Assembly: GCA_000597885.1 (NCBI GenBank)
Contig: CP004371.1
Coordinates: 434,001-498,000, forward strand
DNA length: 64,000 nucleotides
From: Flammeovirgaceae bacterium 311
Lineage (GTDB): Bacteria > Bacteroidota > Bacteroidia > Cytophagales > Cyclobacteriaceae
Reading direction: 5' to 3'
Part shown: positions 9,728-18,196 of the stretch, piece by piece
Layout: the number at the start of each line of letters is the position of its first letter
Position numbering within the stretch: position 1 is the first letter of the stretch
Translations under genes and position numbers: made by a program
Notes under the pieces: generated by a model
What the model saw: the letters and a program-made list of their open reading frames with translations, nothing else
Databases searched by the model: none
Told to the model about the DNA's origin: nothing

Positions 9728-9849
9728 AGTAAAAAATATTCTTACGATTCTTCAAATATCTAACTTATACACTTATTTGCAAGTCCTGTCGGTAGGTACT
9801 CCTAAAGACAATAAACCCAAACTTCAGAAAATTATTTCCAATTACCGAA

Positions 9850-10359
9850 ATGAATAAAGAACTATTACTCATCCGCCATTCCGATGCCAATCCTGCTTAT
9901 CGCGGTCAGTCCGATGCAGAAAGAGAGCTGACAGAGAGCGGTGCGGTACGCGCCATGCACCTGGCTAACTACTTGAAATCCAGAAACCTGACTGCCGATG
10001 CTTTATTCAGTGGTATAAGTGCCAGAGGCAGGCAGACAGCTGAACTTCTGGGTGAAAAAAACTTAAAACCACAGCAAGAAATAATATTTTCTGATGATAT
10101 CTATGAATCATCAGTAAGAATTATGTTTTCGCTGATCACAAATCTGGATGAAAATTTACAGCGGGTCTACATCGTGGGGCATAATCCCATCCTTACCTAC
10201 CTGACTGAATACCTAACAGGAAATATCATAGAAGAGTTAGAACCATGTGGTGTATTGTGGTTATCAACCTCATCAGAATTAAACAAGTGGTCGCAAATAT
10301 CAGCAGCCACCATGATTCTAAAAGAATATATGTCGCCTGCTACCTTTGCGCAGGTTTAG
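9850..10359 (+). CDS. SixA-like histidine phosphatase
   Basis: A 169-residue single-domain histidine phosphatase. The phosphohistidine motif is LLIRHSDA (Arg9-His10), an RHS variant of the usual RHG, and the second catalytic histidine lies in IVGHNPIL. Small members of this branch such as SixA remove phosphate from phosphohistidine on signalling or PTS proteins; the true substrate here is unknown. The stop is only 10 bases before the agmatinase-family gene, so the two probably share a transcript, although no functional link is evident. Confidence 0.88.
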   Translation: MNKELLLIRHSDANPAYRGQSDAERELTESGAVRAMHLANYLKSRNLTADALFSGISARGRQTAELLGEKNLKPQQEIIFSDDIYESSVRIMFSLITNLDENLQRVYIVGHNPILTYLTEYLTGNIIEELEPCGVLWLSTSSELNKWSQISAATMILKEYMSPATFAQV

Positions 10360-10369
10360 TACTTAAATT

Positions 10370-11446
10370 ATGATGAAAGCAACAACAAAGGAAGAGGCTA
10401 TACAGCAGTTTGATCCCAACGGCGTTGGCACACTTGGAACACTTTTTGGCTTACCTTTCAGTCCAGAACATGCCAGTATTGTTATCATACCTGTCCCATG
10501 GGAGGTAACAGTATCATACGGGGCAGGTACCGCCCTGGGCCCGGAAGCCGTGATACAGGCGAGTCCTCAGCTGGACCTCTACCAGACAGATATCAGGGAT
10601 GCCTGGAAAATGGGGATTAGTATGCTGCCTTTTCCGCAGGAACTGCTGGAACGCAGCAATAGTCTGCGTGAAAAATCAGAACTATATATAGAAGCTCTAG
10701 AGAGGGGCGACTTAAACCAGCAGCCTTCAGAAGTGCAGCAGGTGCCAGCACTGGTAAATGCTGCAGCCGAAGAAATGTGTGCCTGGGTGCAACAGCAGGC
10801 AGAGCAGTTAATAGAGCAGGGAAAAATTCCTGTCGTACTAGGCGGCGATCACAGTACCCCATTGGGGCTGATGCGGGCACTGGCCGGAAACCATCGGGAA
10901 GGCTATGGCATTTTGCAGGTAGATGCCCATGCTGACCTCCGCATTGCCTATGAAGGTTTCAGCTATTCCCATGCTTCTATCATGTATAATGCTCTGCAGG
11001 TAGAAGGGGTTAAAAAGATAGTGCAGGTAGGCATACGCGATATTTGTGGAGAAGAAGTAGAGGTTGCTAATAAGAACAGTGGCCGGGTAAACATTTTCTA
11101 CGACCGCAACCTGAAACAGGAAGGCTACAGGGGCAAAAGCTGGCATGAGCTGGTAGCTGGAATCATTGAGCATCTGCCGGATAAAGTTTACATAAGCTTT
11201 GACATAGATGGGCTGGATCCTAAACTTTGCCCGGGTACTGGAACGCCGGTACCGGGAGGTATGGAATACGAGCAGGCTATGTACCTGATAGAAGCAGTGG
11301 TGAGGAGTGGCAGAACAATCATAGGTTTCGATCTTTGTGAAGTGGCTCCAGGTGACAGTGAATGGAATGGAAATGTAGGGGCTCGGGTGCTGTACAGAAT
11401 GGCCAACCTTGCAGGTGTATCACAGGGACTGCTCTCATTAAGTTAA
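10370..11446 (+). CDS. Agmatinase/arginase-family ureohydrolase
   Basis: A 358-residue binuclear manganese hydrolase of the ureohydrolase fold. Metal-binding motifs are all present: VVLGGDHST (His161), VDAHADLR (Asp185, His187, Asp189) and SFDIDGLDP. Family members cleave guanidino groups from agmatine, arginine, formiminoglutamate or guanidinobutyrate. It is longer than typical agmatinase (about 300) because of an insertion around residues 85-130, so the substrate should be left open. Polyamine synthesis from agmatine is the likeliest role. An MM start gives two adjacent candidate ATGs. It follows the SixA-like gene closely and ends at a strong terminator. Confidence 0.88.
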   Translation: MMKATTKEEAIQQFDPNGVGTLGTLFGLPFSPEHASIVIIPVPWEVTVSYGAGTALGPEAVIQASPQLDLYQTDIRDAWKMGISMLPFPQELLERSNSLREKSELYIEALERGDLNQQPSEVQQVPALVNAAAEEMCAWVQQQAEQLIEQGKIPVVLGGDHSTPLGLMRALAGNHREGYGILQVDAHADLRIAYEGFSYSHASIMYNALQVEGVKKIVQVGIRDICGEEVEVANKNSGRVNIFYDRNLKQEGYRGKSWHELVAGIIEHLPDKVYISFDIDGLDPKLCPGTGTPVPGGMEYEQAMYLIEAVVRSGRTIIGFDLCEVAPGDSEWNGNVGARVLYRMANLAGVSQGLLSLS

Positions 11447-11466
11447 TATTAACTCTAATCAGATAA

Positions 11467-11498
11467 GGAGCACAGTGTACCATCACTGTGCTTTTTTA
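11467..11498 (+). terminator. Intrinsic terminator after the agmatinase-family gene
   Basis: Perfect 8-base stem GCACAGTG/CACTGTGC (11470-11477 and 11484-11491) with a 6-base loop, followed by six T. Confidence 0.93.
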
Positions 11499-11644
11499 TT
11501 GGTAAGCAGTAAAAAGTTATTATTTGGTTTAAATCATACCCGCGATTTTCCATCCTCATCAACAAAATTATTATATACAATTACCTGATAAACTTGACTT
11601 TATCACAGAGGAAATGTTTTTTTTTGCATTATGATTATATTTAA

Positions 11645-11676
11645 TTTGTATAAACAAAGATACATCTGTACATTTG
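11645..11676 (+). promoter_or_regulatory. Bacteroidota-type promoter of the 196-residue secreted protein
   Basis: TTTG at 11645-11648 and TACATTTG at 11669-11676 are separated by 20 bases. This matches the Bacteroidota -33/-7 consensus TTTG...TAnnTTTG exactly. Transcription would start near 11683, leaving a leader of about 48 bases before the ATG at 11731. Confidence 0.75.
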
Positions 11677-11730
11677 TAATGTTGCAAATAGATTAATACT
11701 ACTCACGCACTGATAAAATGCTCCTCTTAT

Positions 11731-12321
11731 ATGCAAAACTTACGCAAAATATCCCTGGTACTGCTGGTAAGTTTACTGGCCATTGGTTTTGCCCAGGCAC
11801 AGACAGAAGTACAGCAGAAAGTTGAACGCTATCTTTTTTCTAACTACAACACCAACAAGGCAGCTCTGCGGGAGAATGAGCGCATCATCACCATTCTTGA
11901 AGAGCACTTTGATCATTACCTTGAAACGCTGGATAAAGAAACAAAAGCTCAGGTGGTAGGGCAGGACAAAGAAGTTAAGCAGTATCTGATCAAGGTTGAA
12001 AAGGTCCGTGATGTAGAGCTTCTTACGCAGATGGTTGATGAGGCACATGCCAGGCATGCATCAGCACTTGACAGGTTTGTAAACAAAGGATTAAGCTCTC
12101 CAAAAGATGCCCTGGAATGTAGAAAAATCATAGTGATGAGATTGGCTGAACACGAGCTCATCAGGTTGAAACAGGAAAAGCTTATAGCGCTGCTGAAAGA
12201 TGATCACTCACGCCAGGAGTTTATTTTATCACTTCTCAGAAGAGGCAAGCTGAAAGAAGATGGTGATCTGAAGACTTTCACTAAAACTGTAGATATGGAA
12301 GTTTATAGCTTTGGTATTTAG
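11731..12321 (+). CDS. Secreted hypothetical protein, helical
   Basis: I do not recognise this family. The 196-residue product has a clear Sec signal peptide (lysine/arginine, then a hydrophobic stretch SLVLLVSLLAIGFAQAQ) with likely cleavage after residue 23. The mature part is charged and rich in Glu, Lys and Leu, predicted mostly helical, with no cysteine pair, transmembrane segment or lipobox. It is therefore probably a soluble periplasmic protein. It is monocistronic, with a consensus promoter upstream and a terminator 20 bases downstream, which supports a real and independently controlled gene. Confidence 0.82.
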   Translation: MQNLRKISLVLLVSLLAIGFAQAQTEVQQKVERYLFSNYNTNKAALRENERIITILEEHFDHYLETLDKETKAQVVGQDKEVKQYLIKVEKVRDVELLTQMVDEAHARHASALDRFVNKGLSSPKDALECRKIIVMRLAEHELIRLKQEKLIALLKDDHSRQEFILSLLRRGKLKEDGDLKTFTKTVDMEVYSFGI

Positions 12322-12341
12322 GTTGATTGATCGATTTATTT

Positions 12342-12374
12342 AAACCGGCACTTTAAGAGGTGCCGGTTTTTTTT
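12342..12374 (+). terminator. Intrinsic terminator of the secreted-protein gene
   Basis: Ten-base stem AAACCGGCAC/GTGCCGGTTT (12342-12351 and 12360-12369) with an 8-base loop and a run of eight T. Confidence 0.93.
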
Positions 12375-12447
12375 GTGTTAAAATGTAGTGCCAGGCTAGG
12401 CGGTGCATGCAGGCTTTTTGTACTTTTGCTGCCCAAGTTTTTATGAT

Positions 12448-14745
12448 ATGGCTGAAGTATACGCAGGAATAATTGCAGGAGAAACAGGCTTTAGTGTAAA
12501 GCAGGTGGCTGCCACCCTTAGCTTGTTACAGGAAGGCGCTACCGTTCCATTTATTGCCCGTTACCGGAAAGAAGCAACTGGATTACTGGATGAAGTAGCC
12601 ATTGCAACCATCCGTGACAGGGCAACGCAGCTGGAGGAGCTGGACAAGCGCAGGGAAAGCATTCTGAAATCGCTGGAAGAGCAGGGCGTGCTTACCGATG
12701 AGCTAAAGGGAAAGGTAGAGAAGGCCGAAACAATGGCACGTTTGGAGGATATCTATCTGCCCTACAAACCCAAACGCAGAACAAAGGCAACCATTGCCCG
12801 GGAAAAAGGCCTGGAACCACTGGCTAGCCTTATTTTCGAGCAAAAAGAAAAAAATCCACAATCGGCCGCACAAGCATATATAGACCCGGAAAAAGAGGTT
12901 GCCTCTACAGAAGAAGCGCTGGAGGGAGCCCGTCATATTATATCAGAATGGGTAAATGAAAATGCGGATGTGCGCAGCAAGGTGCGTAATCTTTTTCTGA
13001 AAGAAGCGATTGTAAGCTCCCGTGTGATCACTGGTAAGGAAGAAGAAGGCAGCAAGTACCGCGACTATTTTGAGTGGGAGGAACCCATTAAAAAAGTGCC
13101 ATCGCACCGCCTGCTGGCCATGCGCCGCGGCGAAAAAGAAATGATCCTGATGCTGAATATTGCCCCTGATGAAGTATCGGCAATCCAGCTGCTGGACGAT
13201 CATTTTATAACAGCCTCGAACGCTGCTGCCGAACAGGTAAAAATAGCCATCAGGGATGCCTATAAGCGACTGCTAAAGCCAAGCATGGAAACAGAAGTGC
13301 GGCTGCTTACCAAAAAGCAGGCTGACGAAGAGGCCATCAGGGTATTTGCTGAAAACCTTCGGGAGCTGCTGCTGGCCTCTCCACTGGGCCAGAAACGGGT
13401 GCTGGCGCTTGATCCGGGTTTTAGAACCGGCTGTAAGGTTGTTTGCCTGGATGAACAAGGCAAGCTGCTGCAAAACGAAGCCATATATCCTAATGAGCCG
13501 CAGCGCAAAATAGGCGAATCGGCTGCAGTGCTCTATGAACTGTGCGATAAATGGAGCATAGAGGCCATTGCGATAGGTAATGGTACAGCCAGCCGTGAAA
13601 CCGAGCGCTTTGTACGTACCCTGAAGCTGCCCAACAATCCTTTGGTGGTTATGGTGAATGAGAGTGGTGCTTCCATCTATTCAGCCTCTGAGGTAGCACG
13701 TGATGAATTTCCTACCCAGGACATTACTGTACGTGGTGCAGTTTCCATTGGCCGCCGTTTGATGGACCCACTGGCCGAGCTTGTAAAGATAGATGCAAAA
13801 TCCATTGGCGTGGGTCAGTACCAGCACGATGTAGACCAGTCGCTGCTGAAGAACAGCCTTGACGAAACGGTTATGAGCTGTGTGAACCGCGTTGGTGTAG
13901 AGCTGAACACTGCCAGCAAACAGTTGCTGACCTATGTATCCGGACTGGGTCCGCAGCTTGCGCAGAATATCATAGATTTCAGGAATGAGAATGGGCCATT
14001 TCAGGACAGGTCTTCACTGAAAAAAGTACCCAGACTTGGCGCTAAGGCATTTGAGCAGGCAGCTGGTTTCCTGCGCATTCAAAATGCAAAGAACCCGCTC
14101 GATAAAAGTGCCGTACACCCGGAGCGTTACAACATCGTATCTAAAATGGCGGCAGATGTAAACTGCACCATTGATGAGCTGATGCAGGACAAGGAGAAGC
14201 GCCAGGCCATCGATCTGAAGAATTATGTAAGCGAAGAAGTTGGTTTGCCAACCCTGCAGGATATTCTTAGTGAGCTTGAAAAACCAGGAAGAGATCCCAG
14301 GAAAGAGTATGAGCTATTTTCTTTTGCGGATGAGGTACATGAAGTTTCCGATCTTAAAGTAGGCATGAAGCTGCCGGGCATTGTTACAAACGTAACTAAT
14401 TTTGGTGCTTTTGTGGATATTGGCGTACATCAGGATGGGCTGGTGCACATCAGCCAGCTGGCAGACCGCTACGTGGGCAATCCTGCAGAAGTGGTGAGTG
14501 TACAGCAGAAGGTGGAGGTAACCGTAACAGAGGTAGATGTTGCCCGCAAGCGCATTGCCCTTAGTATGAAGAAAGATCCATTTGGTACCGAACCTAAGGA
14601 GCCTAAAGGCAAATCCAATGAGCAATCCTCAAAAGGGGGTAAGAAACAGGAGGGAGGCAGGTCCGGTAAAAAGGAGGAGCCCAAAGCGGAGTCTCAGGAT
14701 ATGAATGCCATGCTTCTAAGCCTGAAGAATAAATTCAGGAGCTAG
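12448..14745 (+). CDS. tex: Tex-family RNA-binding transcription accessory protein
   Basis: Tex binds nucleic acid and is linked to transcription fidelity and stress tolerance in other bacteria; its exact job is unsettled. The 765-residue protein shows the helical N-terminal domain (ATVPFIARYRKEATG), a YqgF/RNase H-like domain from about residue 318 (VLALDPGFRTGCK), a helix-hairpin-helix region (SGLGPQLAQNII, LKKVPRLGAKAFEQAAGFLR) and an S1 domain at about 637-710 (GIVTNVTNFGAFVDIGV). A Lys/Gly/Glu-rich tail follows. I chose the ATG at 12448 over the in-frame ATG at 12403 because MAEVYAG matches family starts and a TACTTTTG -7 element sits at 12421-12428. Confidence 0.95.
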   Translation: MAEVYAGIIAGETGFSVKQVAATLSLLQEGATVPFIARYRKEATGLLDEVAIATIRDRATQLEELDKRRESILKSLEEQGVLTDELKGKVEKAETMARLEDIYLPYKPKRRTKATIAREKGLEPLASLIFEQKEKNPQSAAQAYIDPEKEVASTEEALEGARHIISEWVNENADVRSKVRNLFLKEAIVSSRVITGKEEEGSKYRDYFEWEEPIKKVPSHRLLAMRRGEKEMILMLNIAPDEVSAIQLLDDHFITASNAAAEQVKIAIRDAYKRLLKPSMETEVRLLTKKQADEEAIRVFAENLRELLLASPLGQKRVLALDPGFRTGCKVVCLDEQGKLLQNEAIYPNEPQRKIGESAAVLYELCDKWSIEAIAIGNGTASRETERFVRTLKLPNNPLVVMVNESGASIYSASEVARDEFPTQDITVRGAVSIGRRLMDPLAELVKIDAKSIGVGQYQHDVDQSLLKNSLDETVMSCVNRVGVELNTASKQLLTYVSGLGPQLAQNIIDFRNENGPFQDRSSLKKVPRLGAKAFEQAAGFLRIQNAKNPLDKSAVHPERYNIVSKMAADVNCTIDELMQDKEKRQAIDLKNYVSEEVGLPTLQDILSELEKPGRDPRKEYELFSFADEVHEVSDLKVGMKLPGIVTNVTNFGAFVDIGVHQDGLVHISQLADRYVGNPAEVVSVQQKVEVTVTEVDVARKRIALSMKKDPFGTEPKEPKGKSNEQSSKGGKKQEGGRSGKKEEPKAESQDMNAMLLSLKNKFRS

Positions 14746-14784
14746 ATACAACTTTTTTGCTTTTTAAGCAGAGAGATTGCTTTC

Positions 14785-14820
14785 AAAACGGCCTCTGCAG
14801 ATTTGCTGAGGCCGTTTTTA
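14785..14820 (+). terminator. Intrinsic terminator of tex
   Basis: Eleven-base stem AAAACGGCCTC/GAGGCCGTTTT (14785-14795 and 14808-14818), loop of 12, ending in a short T run. Confidence 0.9.
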
Positions 14821-14846
14821 TTAGCTTGTAGTATTTGAGCAATAAT

Positions 14847-14979
14847 GCACCCCAAGGCAGCGAAGTGACGTGTAACGGTCGCACGTTTCTTCGCCGGGAC
14901 TGCTGCTGTAATTCGGTTTCCCTGCGTGTAGATACCAGATCGCCGCGCTCCGCTCGCGAAGACAGGGCCTGCGGGTTTT
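14847..14979. repeat. GC-rich intergenic element, probably a dispersed repeat
   Basis: Within the 378-base gap between tex and the next gene, about 130 bases are much richer in G+C than nearby spacers and have no ORF. Segments such as GATCGCCGCGCTCCGCTCGC and GCAGCGAAGTGACG resemble the short dispersed elements (reverse of the familiar TTGCGAGCG...GGCAATCT type) seen in many bacterial genomes. Only one copy is in this window, so its repeated nature is inferred from memory of such elements. Confidence 0.4.
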
Positions 14980-15074
14980 AGATAATCACTTGTTATAACA
15001 ATTGAGCCCCTTTGGCATCAGGCTTTTTGAATTTTGAATAAAGTGTGAGCACTCGCAAGAAAGTCCTTAAACAG

Positions 15075-15105
15075 AAAAAGCGGCCCATGCTATGAGCCGC
15101 TTTTT
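15075..15105 (-). terminator. Intrinsic terminator, probably bidirectional
   Basis: Ten-base stem AAAAAGCGGC/GCCGCTTTTT (15075-15084 and 15096-15105), loop of 11. It lies 18 bases past the stop of the - strand 155-residue gene, and ends in T runs in both directions. Confidence 0.9.
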
Positions 15106-15123
15106 GAGGAGGAGAGAGGAATG

Positions 15124-15591
15124 CTATTCCTCGCCGACCAGCTCTTTCCACTGGGCGAATCGTTCAGAAATCTTTGCCTGCATCTTCGCGTAATTATCCC
15201 AGGTATCCTGTACATGGTAGATAGAGGGCAGCGAGCCTGCTAATAAATCAGTATAGTCTTTTCTGTATATACCACCACCGTAGTAGAAATAGGCAAAGAG
15301 GTTGCCCTGGCGGTTAAACAGTTCATATCCCAGGTAGCCATCCCAAAGCTCACTTAAAATGGTGCAGCTGATTTCCCTGCGCTGAAAACGGAATACCTGG
15401 ATACCTGCCTCATCTTCGAAATATTCAGAATACAGTTCATTTTCGATGATCCACCCCAAAAACATGCCGATGTGCACATAAGCCTGCTCAATTGGTAAGG
15501 ATTCAGGGAAATTTCCCAGAAAATGATTCCTTGCATTATCGTATATATTCTTTTCCAAAGGAGAGGATTTACTGTTCTTTAAGACATCCAT
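15124..15591 (-). CDS. Conserved hypothetical protein (DUF7832-like)
   Basis: A 155-residue soluble protein without signal peptide or membrane segment. The stretch HIGMFLGWIIENELYSEYFE and the nearby NFPESLP recall a family of uncharacterised proteins now labelled DUF7832, found beside toxin-immunity genes in some genomes; this is from memory. No catalytic motif is evident, and the many aromatic residues suggest a compact fold. It is a single gene with its own terminator and no toxin-like neighbour, so an immunity role cannot be claimed. Confidence 0.78.
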   Translation of the reverse strand: MDVLKNSKSSPLEKNIYDNARNHFLGNFPESLPIEQAYVHIGMFLGWIIENELYSEYFEDEAGIQVFRFQRREISCTILSELWDGYLGYELFNRQGNLFAYFYYGGGIYRKDYTDLLAGSLPSIYHVQDTWDNYAKMQAKISERFAQWKELVGEE

Positions 15592-15692
15592 TGTTGGGTG
15601 ATTTAGAAGCGCTTATGGATAAGATTGATTACCATTGCAATTGTCAAATTACCGAATATTTTGGCTGTCAATAAAGATGATGTAATATATTA

Positions 15693-16949
15693 CTAAGGAA
15701 TGGTGGAAAGAGGTCTGTCACCAAAGAAGAAATAACAGAGTAAAATTGCGGCTATAATACCAACAATATCAGCAATAAGGCCACATGCCACAGCATATCT
15801 GGTTTTAGTAATATTTACCGAACCAAAGTATAAAGCAATCACATAGAAGGTAGTTTCCGTTGATCCTTGCATGATACTCACCAGGGTGCCGGGAAAAGAA
15901 TCGGCACCATAATTTTGCATGGCTTCTACCATCATTCCCCTGGCACCACCACCACTAAATGGTTTGATCAATGCAGTTGGCAGTGCTGGCACAAAACGTG
16001 TATCCAGTCCAGCCAGTTCTACTAATCCTGCTATACCATTAATCAATAAAGGAAGTGCACCGCTAGTACGAAAGATACCGATCGCTACCAGGATGGCCAC
16101 CAGATAGGGAATAATTTTAACAGCCACTGTAAAACCTTCCTTTGCCCCTTCTATAAATGCTTCATAGGCATTTACTTTTTTACGCCAGGCCATCAGGATA
16201 AAGGTAATAATGATACTGAAGATAATGATGCTGCTTACCTGGCTCGAGGCAACAGAAATCTCATCAGAGCTAAGGGTGCTGAAGTAAGCAATCAGACCGG
16301 CTATGAACAAGGTAAGGGTGCCCAGGTAGAAGAGTACAACCCTGTTGAAAAGGTTAATCTGCTGAAAAAAGGAAACAGCAATCAACCCTGCAATGGTAGA
16401 AAAATAGGTTGCCAGTAAGGTGGGAATAAAAATATCTGCCGGATTAGCGGCACCCTGCTGTGCGCGGTAAGCCATGATACTCACCGGTATGATAGTTAAG
16501 CCGGAGGTATTAAGCACCAGGAACATAATCTGTGCATTGGTGGCTGTATCAGGCTTGGGATTCAGGGTCTGGAGTTCTTCCATGGTTTTCAAACCCAGTG
16601 GCGTCGCGGCATTATCCAGTCCCAGCATATTGGCTGAAAAGTTCATGACCATGGGTCCGAAAACAGGATGGTTAGGTGGTACCGCCGGAAATATTCTTTT
16701 AAAGAACGGACCGATAATTTTGTAAATACCTTCTACCACGCCTCCTTTTTCACCAAGACGCATAAGTCCCATCCAGAGGGCTAACACACCTGTTAAAAAC
16801 AGGGAAAGCTCGAAGCCTGTTTTTGCCATTTCAAAGGTAGATTCTACAATGGCAGGGAAAACAGCCGTATCTCCAAAAGCCAGCAGTTTGAACATGGCTA
16901 CAACAAAGGCAATCAGGAAAAAGGCGATCCAGATGTAATTAAGAACCAT
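15693..16949 (-). CDS. Fused SpmA/SpmB nucleoside-recognition membrane protein
   Basis: A 418-residue polytopic membrane protein joining two domains that are separate in Bacillus (SpmA and SpmB, spore maturation proteins). The first half carries ANMLGLDNAATPLGLKTMEE and NTSGLTIIPVS; the second carries FIEGAKEGF, FRTSGAL, KPFSGGGARGMM and GSTETTFYVIALYFGS, the usual Gate/nucleoside-recognition signatures. About ten hydrophobic segments are visible. In non-sporulating Bacteroidota the function is unknown, and transport of a nucleoside-like or peptidoglycan precursor is only conjecture. The gene lies 63 bases downstream of rsmE on the same strand. Confidence 0.92.
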   Translation of the reverse strand: MVLNYIWIAFFLIAFVVAMFKLLAFGDTAVFPAIVESTFEMAKTGFELSLFLTGVLALWMGLMRLGEKGGVVEGIYKIIGPFFKRIFPAVPPNHPVFGPMVMNFSANMLGLDNAATPLGLKTMEELQTLNPKPDTATNAQIMFLVLNTSGLTIIPVSIMAYRAQQGAANPADIFIPTLLATYFSTIAGLIAVSFFQQINLFNRVVLFYLGTLTLFIAGLIAYFSTLSSDEISVASSQVSSIIIFSIIITFILMAWRKKVNAYEAFIEGAKEGFTVAVKIIPYLVAILVAIGIFRTSGALPLLINGIAGLVELAGLDTRFVPALPTALIKPFSGGGARGMMVEAMQNYGADSFPGTLVSIMQGSTETTFYVIALYFGSVNITKTRYAVACGLIADIVGIIAAILLCYFFFGDRPLSTIP

Positions 16950-17012
16950 GAATAGGGTTATTGTGGGCGAAAGAATATGAATTAGAGAGATTGCTGCAGG
17001 CTTCTAACAGTT

Positions 17013-17750
17013 TTAACAGCCAGAAGTATCTGTTTTATCAGGTGCCGGTACCTGATTAATCAAGTTAAGTATATGACAGGCTGCAAGTCCGGCAGTTTCG
17101 GTGCGTAACCTGCTGGGACCAAGGCTTACAGGCTTTAAATCATGCTCCAAAGCTACGCTGATTTCTTCATTAGAAAAATCACCTTCCGGTCCGATCAAGA
17201 TACAATAGTCATGATGGCTACCTGCTGCCTGCATCAGGTGCGAACGAGGCTCCTCATCCACATAAGCAATGAATTTATGGATATTTTCATCAGCCAGTGA
17301 ATCAATGAATGCTCTATACCCAACAGGCTCATGAATACGGGGCATCTGAAAATTGAGAGATTGTTTCATGGCACTGACTGCCTTTTTGTAAAGCCGGTCT
17401 GGATTGATCTTTACTCTTTCACTGTGCTGGCACAACAGAAGACTCACCTGGTCTATCCCCAGCTCAACGCATTTCTCGAGCATCCACTCCAGCCGGTCTG
17501 TATTTTTGGTAGGCGCAATGGCCAGGTGAATGCTATAGGGCCTTGCTGCCTGTTCTTTTTCACTAATAATGGTAAAGGAACAGCGGGTTGGATTCGCATC
17601 CTTCAGCTGGCATTCAAACAGCTGATTCCTGCCATTAGTCACCCAGATGGTATCACCGGCACGATGGCGTAACACACGTGCGCAATGTTTACTTTCCTCT
17701 TCGGTTAAGCTAAGAAGCTGTGGCGTTTCCGGCTGATAGAATACTTGCAT
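17013..17750 (-). CDS. rsmE: 16S rRNA m3U1498 methyltransferase
   Basis: RsmE methylates N3 of U1498 in 16S rRNA. The 245-residue protein has the N-terminal PUA-like part (EESKHCARVLRHRAGD) and the SPOUT domain with LIGPEGDFSNEE and LGPSRLRTETA, which form the knot that binds S-adenosylmethionine. The ATG at 17750 (MQVFYQ) fits the family N-terminus better than an upstream in-frame start at 17777. A TATCTTTG sequence, close to the -7 promoter form, lies only five bases before this ATG, so a very short leader is possible. It is followed by spmAB. Confidence 0.95.
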   Translation of the reverse strand: MQVFYQPETPQLLSLTEEESKHCARVLRHRAGDTIWVTNGRNQLFECQLKDANPTRCSFTIISEKEQAARPYSIHLAIAPTKNTDRLEWMLEKCVELGIDQVSLLLCQHSERVKINPDRLYKKAVSAMKQSLNFQMPRIHEPVGYRAFIDSLADENIHKFIAYVDEEPRSHLMQAAGSHHDYCILIGPEGDFSNEEISVALEHDLKPVSLGPSRLRTETAGLAACHILNLINQVPAPDKTDTSGC

Positions 17751-17774
17751 TTTGCAAAGATAGGAGATAGAAAA

Positions 17775-17807
17775 CAAAAAAATCCTGACGTTGCCGGCAG
17801 GATTTTA
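17775..17807 (-). terminator. Intrinsic terminator of the acyl-CoA-binding protein gene
   Basis: On the - strand the stem AAAATCCTG/CAGGATTTT (17779-17787 and 17798-17806), loop of 10, is followed by a T-rich tail. It begins 15 bases after the stop at 17822. Confidence 0.85.
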
Positions 17808-17821
17808 TAGATGTATGTTTT

Positions 17822-18085
17822 TTATCCTAAGCGCTGTTGCAGTCCACTTACCAGCGCAACATATTCCTGTTTTGCCTGCTCGGCAGATTTGCCTTTTTGT
17901 TCTTCCCATGCACCGTACTTGGCCATGGCTTTAAAATCGAATCCGCCGGGACGCTCTCCCTTGACATCGCCTTCGGTTGCCTGTTTGTAGAGGGCATAGA
18001 GCTTGAGCAGCTCCTCATTGGAAGGCCGCTTACTTAACTGCTGTGATTGGGATACAGCTTGCTGAAATTCTTGATCTGTTACCAT
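17822..18085 (-). CDS. Acyl-CoA-binding protein
   Basis: An 87-residue cytoplasmic carrier that binds medium- and long-chain acyl-CoA esters. The length matches the eukaryotic ACBP fold of four helices, and the signature block is intact: LYALYKQATEGD at about residues 30-41, a Pro-Gly segment, then KAMAKYGAWEE with the lysine and tyrosine that contact the CoA in known structures. ACBP is uncommon in bacteria but recurs in Bacteroidota. The gene has its own promoter region with palindromes (18108-18145) and its own terminator, which implies separate control, perhaps by fatty acid supply. Confidence 0.94.
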   Translation of the reverse strand: MVTDQEFQQAVSQSQQLSKRPSNEELLKLYALYKQATEGDVKGERPGGFDFKAMAKYGAWEEQKGKSAEQAKQEYVALVSGLQQRLG

Positions 18086-18107
18086 AGGGCTAACTTAAAT
18101 AATAGTA

Positions 18108-18145
18108 TGTATGCATACAAATTTATCTTATGCATACATAACAAA
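18108..18145 (-). promoter_or_regulatory. Promoter with paired palindromic operator for the acyl-CoA-binding protein gene
   Basis: On the - strand TAAATTTG (18125-18118) matches TAnnTTTG, and TTTG lies at 18145-18142, 16 bases upstream, a little shorter than usual. Two copies of TATGCATA, each part of the direct repeat TATGCATACA, occupy 18110-18119 and 18129-18138. Their centres are 19 bases apart, bracketing the -7 element. Such placement suggests binding of a dimeric repressor; the regulator is not identified. Confidence 0.5.
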
Positions 18146-18169
18146 AAAAGCCCTGAAATTTCAGGGCTT
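18143..18169 (-). terminator. Intrinsic terminator of gltA
   Basis: Near-perfect palindrome AAGCCCTGAAA/TTTCAGGGCTT ending in seven T on the - strand, 27 bases past the gltA stop. Confidence 0.9.
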
Positions 18170-18196
18170 CGTATTTACTTAAAGAATGAGATCTAA

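Noticed and set aside
12397-12428. Full promoter for tex.
   Set aside because: TACTTTTG at 12421-12428 fits the -7 element, but no TTG lies 19-20 bases upstream, so only the -7 element is mentioned under tex.
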